From: JAYZQT01 sp964412235
Lineage (GTDB): Bacteria; Pseudomonadota; Alphaproteobacteria; MPNO01; UBA830
Direction of reading: 5' to 3'
Assembly: GCA_964412235.1 (NCBI GenBank)
Contig: CAYPNT010000003.1
Coordinates: forward strand, 42,205-106,204
DNA: 64,000 nt
Shown here: positions 43,010 through 51,775 of the stretch, piece after piece
Layout of the letters: the number at the start of each line of letters is the position of its first letter
Numbering within the stretch: position 1 is the first letter of the stretch
Notes under the pieces: generated by a model
Told to the model about the DNA's origin: nothing
The model's database searches: none
What the model saw: only the letters and a program-made list of their open reading frames with translations
Made by a program: the position numbers and the translations under genes

Positions 43010-43898
43010 TGGAGGATTTTACAGTTTGAAGATGATTTGCAATTGCTAGAACGCGCTGCATTGACCGTACGACTGGCCGTTCGATTAGCTCACCACCTAC
43101 TACCACGAGCCCAGTTTTATCTTTTTCAAATTCGGCAATGATATTCCGAGCGCGTTGAACAAGCTCGGGCGAGGGTGAAAAAATGTCATTTATGATCCCA
43201 ATTTGCTTTGGATGGATTGAAGCCTTTCCGGTAAACCCAAGACCACTCGCCATTTCTGCCTCCCGTTGTAAGCCCGTTTGATCTTCTAAATTAAGATAGG
43301 GCACATCCAAAAGGTCTAGAGAAAAACGGGCGGCAGCATGTACAACTTTTGAACGCGCATACAGAAGGGTCTCCCACGTTTTCTCGGCTCGCAAATCAGC
43401 GGACATATCGACTGCACCAAATAACAGTGAGTCTATTCTGTCTGACGCTTGGGCTATTTCCATTACGTTTTCTAGACCTTCTGACGATTCAATTATAACG
43501 TGAAAGCGTATGTCCTTACATGAACCCTGTAGTAATTCGTCATACAATTTTACTTCGGCCCTAGAACCGGTTTTAGCAAGCATCAGCGCCTTTGGGGGTG
43601 ACTGGCACTTTCTCAAAGCTAATAAATCTTGCAAACCTTCTGTCGTCGACAGTGGGTTTATACGCACCATTGTCTCCACCCGATCGGTAATAACCCCAGA
43701 AAACAAAGGTAACGTAAGTTCGCGAGCTTCCTGTTTTCGAGCGATCGGTACAGCATCTTCAATGTCTACACAGACTGCGTCGGCGCCAGCCTCGAGCGCT
43801 TTCGGAAACCGGTCAGGCCGGAGACCTGGTACAAAGAGAAGACTGCGACGAGGCCTAATATCAGAGCGGGTATCCGCGGTGCCCGAGATAGAATTCAC
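43002..43898 (-). CDS. HpcH/HpaI aldolase/citrate lyase beta-subunit family (CitE-like)
   Basis: 298 aa TIM-barrel protein. The CoA-binding start RRSLLFVPGLRPDRFPKALEAGADAVCVDIEDAV and the metal site ELFGAVDMSADL-like segment (SLLFGAVDMSADL) and SLDLLDVPYLNLEDQTGL identify the CitE/Mcl branch, with the family end GFTGKASIHPKQIGIIN. Relatives cleave malyl-CoA, citramalyl-CoA or similar 3-hydroxyacyl-CoA. No citrate lyase alpha, gamma or ligase genes flank it, so it is not fermentative citrate lyase. It follows the cupin gene by 38 bp and may cleave an end product of the accessory ring-degradation operon. Confidence 0.92.
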   Translation of the reverse strand: MNSISGTADTRSDIRPRRSLLFVPGLRPDRFPKALEAGADAVCVDIEDAVPIARKQEARELTLPLFSGVITDRVETMVRINPLSTTEGLQDLLALRKCQSPPKALMLAKTGSRAEVKLYDELLQGSCKDIRFHVIIESSEGLENVMEIAQASDRIDSLLFGAVDMSADLRAEKTWETLLYARSKVVHAAARFSLDLLDVPYLNLEDQTGLQREAEMASGLGFTGKASIHPKQIGIINDIFSPSPELVQRARNIIAEFEKDKTGLVVVGGELIERPVVRSMQRVLAIANHLQTVKSSIT

Positions 43899-43936
43899 TA
43901 CAAAGTTCCTTCCTCAAGATATAGTTCGTCCAGGTT

Positions 43937-44509
43937 TTAATTTTGTGGCGGGTCGAAGTGAAAGATTTTGCCAAATGCATCCGTTACCTGGTCCCCAAAT
44001 TGGGCAGACACCCTCTCTTTGACAGAATGCGGCATAGTAACATCATCCCTTTCAATAGGACCCGTCAAAATCGTCAATTGAACCGCGTCGACGTCACTAA
44101 CGTTGTTAAACTCTCGGTAAACACCGGGCGGACACGAAAAAACATCCCACTTATTCAAAACTCTTTTATGTTCCACAGGATCACCGACTCTGTACTCTAT
44201 GGAACCCTCAAGGACCATGAATGTTTCAAATGTATCATTGTGATCATGCAGGCAGGGACCCTGCCCCGGGGGCATTACTGATATAAACATTGTCGCACCG
44301 GCCGCACCCGTGATCGGAGCCCGATCACCAAAGGGGCTTTTAGTGTCTTCTAAAATTACCGGCATGATCTTTCTTGCAAAAAAAACGTCCCACGCGTCCT
44401 GGGGAACCCAGGCCAAATCATCCGCAGTCGACATCGGTGAAAGTTGATCGAAACGCCCAATACGGGCATCAAGTTCATCGGCGCTAGGCGTAGTGATGTT
44501 CGTACCCAT
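43937..44509 (-). CDS. Cupin domain protein
   Basis: 190 aa from the ATG at 44509, preceded by GGGAGA (a TTG 18 bp upstream is less likely). The cupin motif 1 is PPGQGPCLHDHNDTFETFMVLEG with two His and a Glu as metal ligands; motif 2 is KWDVFSCPPGVYREFNN. An extra N-terminal 50 residues precede the barrel. It may be a metal-dependent oxygenase, isomerase or ligand sensor. It lies between the CitE-like and SMP-30 genes on one strand, suggesting one catabolic unit. Confidence 0.9.
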   Translation of the reverse strand: MGTNITTPSADELDARIGRFDQLSPMSTADDLAWVPQDAWDVFFARKIMPVILEDTKSPFGDRAPITGAAGATMFISVMPPGQGPCLHDHNDTFETFMVLEGSIEYRVGDPVEHKRVLNKWDVFSCPPGVYREFNNVSDVDAVQLTILTGPIERDDVTMPHSVKERVSAQFGDQVTDAFGKIFHFDPPQN

Positions 44510-44598
44510 TATACTTTCTCCCTTCAATATTTATACAGTATGACCCTATCTGAAATACGCAGCGTGGGCTACCGGCGTAGCATCTATGCGCGTGGCGG

Positions 44599-45474
44599 TT
44601 ATCCAAAGACAGGCTCAGGAATGCCCTTAACGTCGGTTTCGACGGCAAATAATGACCCTGCATCTGGCTCTTGGGCGAAATCTTCAGCGTCAAACAAACT
44701 AGACGCCGTAGTCACGTACAAAGTGCTTAGGCCCGCACCTCCAAACGCAGGACATGATGTTAGCGATGCCGGGAATTTGATTTCCCGTTCTTCCCTACCA
44801 CTAGGATCATAACGCTTAACCTTTCCTCCTCGCATATGGGCAATCCAGACAAAGCCCTCTGCATCAACTGTCGCCCCGTCAGGCAACCCATCCCCTTCAG
44901 TGACTGTGATAAATTTACGACGGTTCTCTATTTCTCCGGTTTGTAGATCAAAATCATACATCCAAACTGTCTTTTTCAAGGAATCCGCAAAATACATAAT
45001 AGTGTTATCCGGGTTCCAACATAGGGCATTAGAAATTCTGACGGGGCCCTCCATGCGGTGAACACTGTGATCGGGATCAAACCGATAGAGTGATCCAAAT
45101 TCACCAAACCCTGGGTCTTCCATCGTGCCACACCAAAAGCGGCCCGCCCGATCCACCTTACCATCGTTCATTCGAACAGAATTTTTCCTACCGTCACCTT
45201 CCGGGTCAGCCAATTCTTCGTAGCTACCGTCTCCAAGATCAATATAGGCAAAGCCCATCCTCGTTCCGGCAACAAGCTTATTATTTTTAGCAAAACCTAT
45301 AGAACCTATTTCTGTCTGAACATGCCATTTCTTCCGCACTCCTGTCACAGGTTCAAAATAGTGAACAATTGGATTTCTAATATCCACCCAATAAAGCGCT
45401 TGTTGTTCGACTGACCAGAGGGGAGATTCCCCAAGTATTGAAGTTTCCTTACACGCCACATACGGCTCAAACAT
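44599..45474 (-). CDS. SMP-30/gluconolactonase/LRE family beta-propeller hydrolase
   Basis: 291 aa. The six-bladed propeller is indicated by LGESPLWSVEQQALYWVDI at the start (Glu is a metal ligand), MNDGKVDRAGRFWCGTM (Asn metal ligand region), SNALCWNPDNTIMYFADS (Asn/Asp), and DGLPDGATVDAEGFVWIAHM (Asp). Members hydrolyse sugar lactones such as gluconolactone or related lactones with a divalent metal. It heads the three-gene group with the cupin and CitE-like lyase. The role may be opening a lactone generated during ring or sugar acid degradation. Confidence 0.93.
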   Translation of the reverse strand: MFEPYVACKETSILGESPLWSVEQQALYWVDIRNPIVHYFEPVTGVRKKWHVQTEIGSIGFAKNNKLVAGTRMGFAYIDLGDGSYEELADPEGDGRKNSVRMNDGKVDRAGRFWCGTMEDPGFGEFGSLYRFDPDHSVHRMEGPVRISNALCWNPDNTIMYFADSLKKTVWMYDFDLQTGEIENRRKFITVTEGDGLPDGATVDAEGFVWIAHMRGGKVKRYDPSGREEREIKFPASLTSCPAFGGAGLSTLYVTTASSLFDAEDFAQEPDAGSLFAVETDVKGIPEPVFG

Positions 45475-45627
45475 TATACACCTCCGCTTCTAGAACCGAC
45501 ACTTTTTAATAAAAATCTCACTTTTTAAACCGCGAGCGCAGAACTTTTGTCACAAAATAAATTGTCATTACTGGTGTATTCTCGTTGGAAGACCGCCGCT
45601 TCTTTCCGCCGAGATTAACCCCCGCCA

Positions 45628-46044
45628 CTATCCGTCTCGTTTGGTTTTTTCAAATCGCTCATGCCGTTCCTGTGCCTCGACGCTTAAAGTAGCAATTGGG
45701 CGGGCTTCTAGTCTTTTAATGCCAATTGGCTCGCCAGTCTCGAGACAATATCCATAAAGGCCATCGTCAATACGCTTGAGTGCTTCGTCTATTTTCAATA
45801 TGAGTTTTCGGGCACGATCTCTCGTTCTAAGCTCTAGCGCTCGCCCTGTCTCGGTAGTCGCTCGGTCGGACAAGTCTGCAGCTTTCGGCGTTTCTTCCTG
45901 GAGATTTTGCAGAGTTATTTCTGTTTCGCGAAGAACCTCCTCTCTCCACAGAAGCAACCTTTTCTGAAAATATTCGAGCATCTGCTCGCTCATAAAAGGC
46001 TCTTCCTCGGAGGGTCTATAGCCCGTTCTATTTCCCCGTTTCAT
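45628..46044 (-). CDS. dksA: RNA polymerase-binding factor DksA, one-cysteine type
   Basis: 138 aa. A coiled-coil part (about 18-85, LEYFQKRLLLWREEVLRETEITLQNLQEE) is followed by the globular domain DDGLYGYCLETGEPIGIKRLEARPIATLSVEAQERHE. Only one of the four classical zinc cysteines is kept, as in the known alphaproteobacterial DksA branch that works without zinc. It enters the RNA polymerase secondary channel and, with ppGpp, tunes stringent transcription. It is a single gene divergent from the DUF3553-fds operon. The 250-base upstream region is AT-rich; its promoters were not pinpointed. Confidence 0.93.
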   Translation of the reverse strand: MKRGNRTGYRPSEEEPFMSEQMLEYFQKRLLLWREEVLRETEITLQNLQEETPKAADLSDRATTETGRALELRTRDRARKLILKIDEALKRIDDGLYGYCLETGEPIGIKRLEARPIATLSVEAQERHERFEKTKRDG

Positions 46045-46297
46045 TGGCGTATCAGCGTCCCCGAAAACCGAACGAAGTATAGGTTTGAGCCACCATGTCG
46101 CGCAAGCCTGTCTAAGAACTTAAAAATTAATCTCTAATATTTATAAGCAGAGCAACTTGTTCAAAATCTTTCTAATAACAGAAACTTGCAAAAAGATATC
46201 AGAGTTATCAAATAGCACTAAAGTACCAAACAGCCTTGGGGATTAACGCAAACAAATTTTCCTGTAAATTGGAGTAAAACACACCTGGGGTTGGCTT

Positions 46298-46483
46298 ATG
46301 CTTACCAATATAGTACCCGGCACACTGGTATATCATCCCAGCGAACCGGATTGGGGCCTTGGTCAGGTTCAGTCCGTTGACGGACACCGTATTACTGTCA
46401 ATTTTGAAAATGCTGGAAAACTTTTGATAAATGGCGAAGTAGTGGAATTAATGGTTGTTACGGAAGACAAAATTTATGACTGA
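46298..46483 (+). CDS. DUF3553 domain small protein
   Basis: 61 aa. The sequence MLTNIVPGTLVYHPSEPDWGLG with HRITVNFENAGKLLI resembles the DUF3553 family, a short beta-rich domain of the CarD/Tudor-like type seen in alphaproteobacteria and at the C-terminus of some UvrD helicases. Its stop codon overlaps the start of fdsGB by eight bases (shared ATGACTGA), so the two are translationally coupled. The physiological role is unknown; a nucleic-acid or RNA polymerase-binding role is conceivable from the fold. Confidence 0.85.
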   Translation: MLTNIVPGTLVYHPSEPDWGLGQVQSVDGHRITVNFENAGKLLINGEVVELMVVTEDKIYD

Positions 46484-48185
46484 CAACAAACGAGCCCCCC
46501 TAAATTTCAAAAGTCCAGGCCGCGGTGGGAAAGGGCCGTACGCAGGAAAGGGCCGTCAAGCGGAGCCAAAAGCTGCTATTGAGGTAGCGACCCTCATAGC
46601 AAAAACACCGAGAACACGGGATATGCTAATTGAGGCACTTCATTTATTGCAAGATGCCTACGGTTGCATAACAGCGCAGAACCTGGTGGCCCTGGCCGAA
46701 GAATATCAATTACCTTTATCGGAGGTATATGAAACTGCCACTTTTTATCACCACTTCGACGTTCTGAAAGACGATGAAGCACCACCAGCCGAAATTACGG
46801 TACGGGTGTGTAATTCCATTACATGTGACATGATGGGAAGCAAAGAACTCACGCAATCACTTCGTTCGTCACAGAAAAAAAATGTCCGGGTATTAAGCGC
46901 ACCATGTATGGGCGGGTGTGACCGTGCCCCAGCCGCAATGCTTGGCCAAAATCAAAATTCCCACGCCTCTTATGATGGCGTTAACAAAGCCAATCTCGAA
47001 GGGTCAATACGACCAAATATCCCAAAATTTATTGACTATGAGGGGTACATAAGCCAGGGAGGGTATAACACGTTAAAGGACTGCCTGAACGGCGTAACAA
47101 CCCGCGAACATGCGATCTCAAGCCTCGAAGCGTCGGAATTGAGAGGCCTAGGAGGGGCTGGTTTTCCGACTGGGCGAAAATGGCGCATTGTCTCCGACTT
47201 CCCGGGCCCACGGTTAATGGCTGTCAATGCAGATGAAGGCGAACCGGGAACATTTAAAGATCGTTACTTCATCGAAACTGATCCACATAGATTTCTCGAG
47301 GGTACGTTAATCGGAATGTGGGCGGTAGACGCTGAGAAGTGTTACGTTTATTTGAGAGACGAATATCCAATTGCCCGTGAAATTCTTCTGAGGGCCATTG
47401 CAGAGATAGAGACATTTAAATTGATAAAGCCAGGCCAGCTTCAGCTTCGCCGCGGCGCAGGCGCGTACATTTGTGGCGAGGAATCCGCAATGCTCGAAAG
47501 TATTGAGGGCAAGCGTGGTCTTCCCCGCCACAAACCACCTTTCCCTGCAGAGGTTGGTCTATTTGGCAAACCCACGTTAATAAATAACGTGGAAACACTG
47601 TTTTGGGTGCGCGATATTCTCGAAAAGGGACCGCAATGGTTTTCAGAACACGGGCGAAATGGCCGTACAGGCATCCGCACGTTTTCCGTCTCGGGCAGAG
47701 TCCGGTCGCCGGGAGTAAAGATAGCGGAGGCCGGCATAACGGTTCGTGAACTTATCGAGGAATATTGTGGCGGAATGCTTGAAGGTCACAGATTGAAAGG
47801 TTATCTGCCGGGAGGCGCATCCGGCGGTATTCTTCCAGCGTCTAAGGATGACATACCCCTAGATTTTGGAACACTCGAAGAACACGGTTGCCTAATCGGG
47901 TCAGCAGCGGTAGTCGTGCTGTCTGATAAAGACAGCATGGCGGATGTGGCGCTAAACTTGATGCAATTTTTTAGCTACGAATCTTGTGGTCAGTGTACCC
48001 CCTGCCGAGTTGGTTGTGAAAAAGCGGTGAAATTGATGGCAGCAGAAAATTGGAACCAACCCCTACTGGAGGAATTAAGTAAAACTATGACTGATTCCTC
48101 AATTTGCGGTCTGGGACAAGCCGCACCCAACGGTTTGCTGTCAGTGTTCCGGTATTTCCCAGACGATATTGATAAAGCTCTCTGA
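46476..48185 (+). CDS. fdsB: NAD-dependent formate dehydrogenase, fused gamma-beta subunit (FdsGB)
   Basis: 569 aa from the ATG at 46476. The first ~160 residues are a NuoE/FdsG-like thioredoxin-fold [2Fe-2S] domain with cysteines in VRVCNSITCDMMG and SAPCMGGCDRAP. The rest is NuoF/FdsB-like: RGLGGAGFPTGRKW (FMN), NADEGEPGTFKDR, GAGAYICGEESAMLESIEGKRGLPRHKPPFPA (NADH), and the 4Fe-4S cysteines in SCGQCTPCRVGC. Most fds operons have separate fdsG and fdsB; here they are one chain. It moves electrons from the alpha subunit to NAD+ in the cytoplasm. The start overlaps DUF3553. Confidence 0.95.
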   Translation: MTDNKRAPLNFKSPGRGGKGPYAGKGRQAEPKAAIEVATLIAKTPRTRDMLIEALHLLQDAYGCITAQNLVALAEEYQLPLSEVYETATFYHHFDVLKDDEAPPAEITVRVCNSITCDMMGSKELTQSLRSSQKKNVRVLSAPCMGGCDRAPAAMLGQNQNSHASYDGVNKANLEGSIRPNIPKFIDYEGYISQGGYNTLKDCLNGVTTREHAISSLEASELRGLGGAGFPTGRKWRIVSDFPGPRLMAVNADEGEPGTFKDRYFIETDPHRFLEGTLIGMWAVDAEKCYVYLRDEYPIAREILLRAIAEIETFKLIKPGQLQLRRGAGAYICGEESAMLESIEGKRGLPRHKPPFPAEVGLFGKPTLINNVETLFWVRDILEKGPQWFSEHGRNGRTGIRTFSVSGRVRSPGVKIAEAGITVRELIEEYCGGMLEGHRLKGYLPGGASGGILPASKDDIPLDFGTLEEHGCLIGSAAVVVLSDKDSMADVALNLMQFFSYESCGQCTPCRVGCEKAVKLMAAENWNQPLLEELSKTMTDSSICGLGQAAPNGLLSVFRYFPDDIDKAL

Positions 48186-48189
48186 AAGT

Positions 48190-50973
48190 ATGCCCCTAGA
48201 CACCAACACCACTGAAACCATTACATTTTCGCTAGACGGCAAACAAGTGACAGCTGTGGCTGGCGAAACAATTTGGCAAATTGCGAAACGGCTCAATACG
48301 GACATTCCACACTTGTGCTATACGCCAGAACCTGGGTATCGCGCAGACGGCAATTGCCGGGCGTGCATGGTTGAAATCGACGGTGAACGAGTGCTTGCAG
48401 CATCTTGTATCCGTCAGCCCGCAGAAGACATGGTCGTGCATACTTCAAGCCCCCGCGCTGTATCATCGCGCAAAATGGTTTTCGAACTCCTCGCCGCAGA
48501 CCAACCGCCACGCGAAACCGCACACGATGGTGATTCTAAATTCTGGCAGTGGTCGGACATTCTCGGCCTTAAAGCAAACCGGTTTCCGGCTAAAGAAAAG
48601 CCGTTAGCGGATATGACACATCCCGCCATGGCCGTGAATCTCGATGCGTGCATAAACTGCACGCTCTGTGTTCGTGCTTGTCGCGAAGTCCAGGTTAACG
48701 ACGTTATTGGCATGGCTCATCGTGGAGACCAAGCCAAAATTGTTTTCGACTTTGACGACCCCATGGGTGACAGCACTTGTGTTGGGTGTGGCGAATGCGT
48801 TCAAGCTTGTCCTACGGGAGCATTACTACCTGCCAGTGTTGTGTCCGAAAACGGCCGCATCAAACCAGACCGCCAGATAGAGAGTGTCTGCCCATACTGT
48901 GGCGTAGGATGCCAGTTAACGTACAACATTAAAGATGACAAATTACTATTTGTAGAAGGCCGCGACGGTCCCGCAAACCAAAAGCGTCTTTGCGTCAAGG
49001 GTCGTTTCGGATTTGACTACGTCCATCACCCTGATCGTTTAACAGTGCCCCTTATTCGCAAGGACGGCATTCCAAAAAACGCTGATGTAGATTTTGATCC
49101 CTCACAGCCGTTAAAGTATTTCCGTCAGGCTTCTTGGGATGAGGCGCTAAATTTCGCGACATCCGGCCTCAAACGCGTTATCGACGACACCGACGGTAGT
49201 GGGCTCGCAGGCTTTGGCTCAGCGAAAGGATCTAATGAAGAGGCCTATCTTTTTCAGAAGCTTGTTAGAACCGGATTCCGCACCAATAATGTCGATCATT
49301 GTACACGATTATGCCACGCATCGTCTGTCGCGGCCTTGATGGAGACAGTGAACTCTGGTGCCGTTTCAGCGCCATTTTACGACTGCGCCCATTCAGACGT
49401 CATTCTTGTTATTGGGGCCAATCCGACGGTAAACCACCCGGTTGCTGCAACATTTTTCAAAAACGCCGTTCAAAAGGGCGCTACCCTAATTGTAATGGAT
49501 CCTCGCGGCCAGGCCCTCACCCGTTATGCTACGCATATGGTCCAGTTTAAGGGTGGTACAGACGTCGCTCTTCTTAACGCAATAATGCATACTATCATCG
49601 AAGAGCGATTATTCGACCCTGAATATATCGCCCTTTTCACGGAAGGTTTTGATGAGCTTCAGGAACATATAAAAGGCTTTTCTCCAGAAAGTATGGCGAA
49701 AATTTGTGGAATAGACCCACAAACAATTCGCCAAGTAGCGCGAGTTTATGCAAATGCCAAACACGGCATCATATTTTGGGGTATGGGGATTTCCCAACAT
49801 GTGCATGGAACGGATAACGCGCGATGTCTTATCTCCTTGGCATTGATGACAGGACATGTCGGAAAGCCAGGGACAGGACTGCACCCCTTAAGAGGGCAAA
49901 ATAATGTGCAAGGCGCATCCGATGTCGGCCTGATCCCTATGTTTTACCCAGACTATTTATCGGTAGAAGAAGTCACGACCCAAAGGTGGTTTGAAAAATT
50001 TTGGGCGACCCCGTTGAAGGCCGAACGTGGTTTGACTGTTGTCGAAATTATGGAGGCCATACATTCTAACGAGGTTAAAGCGATGTATATCATGGGTGAG
50101 AACCCAGCTATGTCTGACCCTGACGCACAACACGCACGAGAGGCATTGACCAGACTGGACCACCTGATTGTCCAAGATCTATTTCTTACCGAAACTGCTT
50201 TCCACGCTGATGTGATACTGCCCGCCAGTTCATTCCCCGAAAAAGATGGAACATTTACGAACACCAACCGCCAGGTGCAAATTGGGCGTAAAGCATTGCC
50301 TTTACCGGGGCAAGCTCGCCAAGATTTGTGGATAATACAACAGATAGCAAACCGATTAGGTCTCGATTGGAATTACAGTGGTCCAAAAGAAGTCTTCACA
50401 GAAATGGCACAATGCATGCCATCCCTACACGGAATAACTTGGGAACGACTTGAAAATGAAAGTTCGGTTACCTATCCCGTAGGAGAAAATGGGGTTAGTC
50501 AGGAGGTGATCTTTCAACAGGGTTTTCCAACAAAAAATGGGCGCGGTAAATTTGTGCCGGCCAACGTCGTGCCGCCGGATGAAGTGCCTGATGACGATTT
50601 TCCCTATATTTTAACCACGGGCCGAGTACTAGAGCATTGGCATACCGGTGCTATGACGCGTCGCTCCAAAACGCTTGACAGAATAGAACCAGAAGCCACT
50701 GCGAATCTTTCTCCCAGGGCGCTAATGGGGATGGGTATCGACGCGGGTGATCTGATAAAGGTCGAAACCCGGCGTGGCACTATCGAGTTAAGGGCCCGCT
50801 CTGATGGAAATGTTCCAGAAGGGGTTATCTTTATACCTTTTTGTTACGTAGAAGCAGCGGCAAATCTCTTAACAAATCCGGCGCTTGATCCTCATGGGAA
50901 AATTCCTGAGTTTAAATTCTGCGCAGCCCGAGTTATGCCAGCCAGCACCTCAAAAGCCGACAGAAATCACTAG
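48190..50973 (+). CDS. fdsA: NAD-dependent formate dehydrogenase alpha subunit (molybdopterin)
   Basis: 927 aa from the ATG at 48190. It contains an N-terminal 2Fe-2S domain (PHLCYTPEPGYRADGNCRAC), ferredoxin-like clusters (CINCTLCVRACREV and CVGCGECVQACPTGALL), a further 4Fe-4S site CPYCGVGC, and the Mo/W-bis-PGD catalytic domain. The metal ligand is a cysteine in NVDHCTRLCHASSV, not selenocysteine, followed by the usual His. It oxidises formate to CO2 and feeds electrons through FdsGB to NAD+. It lies 4 bp after fdsGB. Formate released by BoxC ring opening is a likely source. fdhD and fdsC chaperones are not in the window. Confidence 0.96.
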   Translation: MPLDTNTTETITFSLDGKQVTAVAGETIWQIAKRLNTDIPHLCYTPEPGYRADGNCRACMVEIDGERVLAASCIRQPAEDMVVHTSSPRAVSSRKMVFELLAADQPPRETAHDGDSKFWQWSDILGLKANRFPAKEKPLADMTHPAMAVNLDACINCTLCVRACREVQVNDVIGMAHRGDQAKIVFDFDDPMGDSTCVGCGECVQACPTGALLPASVVSENGRIKPDRQIESVCPYCGVGCQLTYNIKDDKLLFVEGRDGPANQKRLCVKGRFGFDYVHHPDRLTVPLIRKDGIPKNADVDFDPSQPLKYFRQASWDEALNFATSGLKRVIDDTDGSGLAGFGSAKGSNEEAYLFQKLVRTGFRTNNVDHCTRLCHASSVAALMETVNSGAVSAPFYDCAHSDVILVIGANPTVNHPVAATFFKNAVQKGATLIVMDPRGQALTRYATHMVQFKGGTDVALLNAIMHTIIEERLFDPEYIALFTEGFDELQEHIKGFSPESMAKICGIDPQTIRQVARVYANAKHGIIFWGMGISQHVHGTDNARCLISLALMTGHVGKPGTGLHPLRGQNNVQGASDVGLIPMFYPDYLSVEEVTTQRWFEKFWATPLKAERGLTVVEIMEAIHSNEVKAMYIMGENPAMSDPDAQHAREALTRLDHLIVQDLFLTETAFHADVILPASSFPEKDGTFTNTNRQVQIGRKALPLPGQARQDLWIIQQIANRLGLDWNYSGPKEVFTEMAQCMPSLHGITWERLENESSVTYPVGENGVSQEVIFQQGFPTKNGRGKFVPANVVPPDEVPDDDFPYILTTGRVLEHWHTGAMTRRSKTLDRIEPEATANLSPRALMGMGIDAGDLIKVETRRGTIELRARSDGNVPEGVIFIPFCYVEAAANLLTNPALDPHGKIPEFKFCAARVMPASTSKADRNH

Positions 50974-51683
50974 TATTTTCCCAGCGTCTTTCGTTGAAAA
51001 TTTAAGTGAATTGCATCTTTACTCAATGCACACTTACGTTCTGCACGCACCTTCGCGCTATCAATATGTGAACGAATAAAAGTATCAAGATCTTGCTTGG
51101 GGGAGAGGCGCAACCGCAGGCTCTCTAACATTTCCGTTTGGGACATTTCGGGCAAGGTTCGTTTTCGAGCCTTTATTTCTTTAAGTGCGACAGGCAGACC
51201 ATTTATGTTCACGCAGCCAACCCTCGCCGTATAGACGTATGCGCACTCTAAACTTTGTGCCTTACTACCGAAATCAACCCGGATAGAGTCAAGCCGATCA
51301 TAGGTGTAGTTGCGCTCGGTTTCATGCATACGATTAAGTTGCGCGCTATCCAACCAGAGAACGTAGGTAGTGACCTCCGTTCCGGGGGAGGGATAAAAAG
51401 TTGATGGGATTGATCCATAAGCGGCAACGTGAGCGGCGTATACCGTATCAAAATCTACCAATGTCGCTCGTTGAACAGGAATTTCGACATCACCGCAGAA
51501 AACACTGTATTTTCGGGCCAATTGTTCATTAGATTGATTGGAACCCGCTGCAAGGACAGGCGTTCGCAAGGTTTTATCAATCTCTTCGTCGCGATAAGCG
51601 ATAACGTCTCCGTTACGGAAAATATAAGATTCTCCTGGAACAGGAAAAGGATAAGTTTTAGCGTGCGCAACCGGATCAACCAT
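50970..51683 (-). CDS. Conserved-looking hypothetical protein (237 aa)
   Basis: I do not firmly recognise this protein. The segment RTPVLAAGSNQSNEQLARKYS, with a GSN motif, and the later FDTVYAAHVAAYGSIPSTFYPSPGTEV weakly resemble the gamma-glutamylcyclotransferase-like fold, but the catalytic glutamate is not certain. It is soluble, with no signal peptide. The 3' end overlaps fdsA by four bases in a convergent arrangement, and it is divergent from the downstream ubiD with about 90 bp between the starts. No functional claim can be made beyond that. Confidence 0.7.
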   Translation of the reverse strand: MVDPVAHAKTYPFPVPGESYIFRNGDVIAYRDEEIDKTLRTPVLAAGSNQSNEQLARKYSVFCGDVEIPVQRATLVDFDTVYAAHVAAYGSIPSTFYPSPGTEVTTYVLWLDSAQLNRMHETERNYTYDRLDSIRVDFGSKAQSLECAYVYTARVGCVNINGLPVALKEIKARKRTLPEMSQTEMLESLRLRLSPKQDLDTFIRSHIDSAKVRAERKCALSKDAIHLNFQRKTLGKY

Positions 51684-51775
51684 CCCATTATATTTCCACT
51701 AAAATAGCTCCGCTGTATAGACTCCAAATTGTCTCGCTTGACGGTGTTCGCTGCTTGAGGCAGAACCGCCACATC

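Noticed and set aside
49261..49380. Selenocysteine in the formate dehydrogenase alpha subunit
   Set aside because: The metal ligand codon is a cysteine codon (NVDHCTRLCHA) and no in-frame TGA is present.
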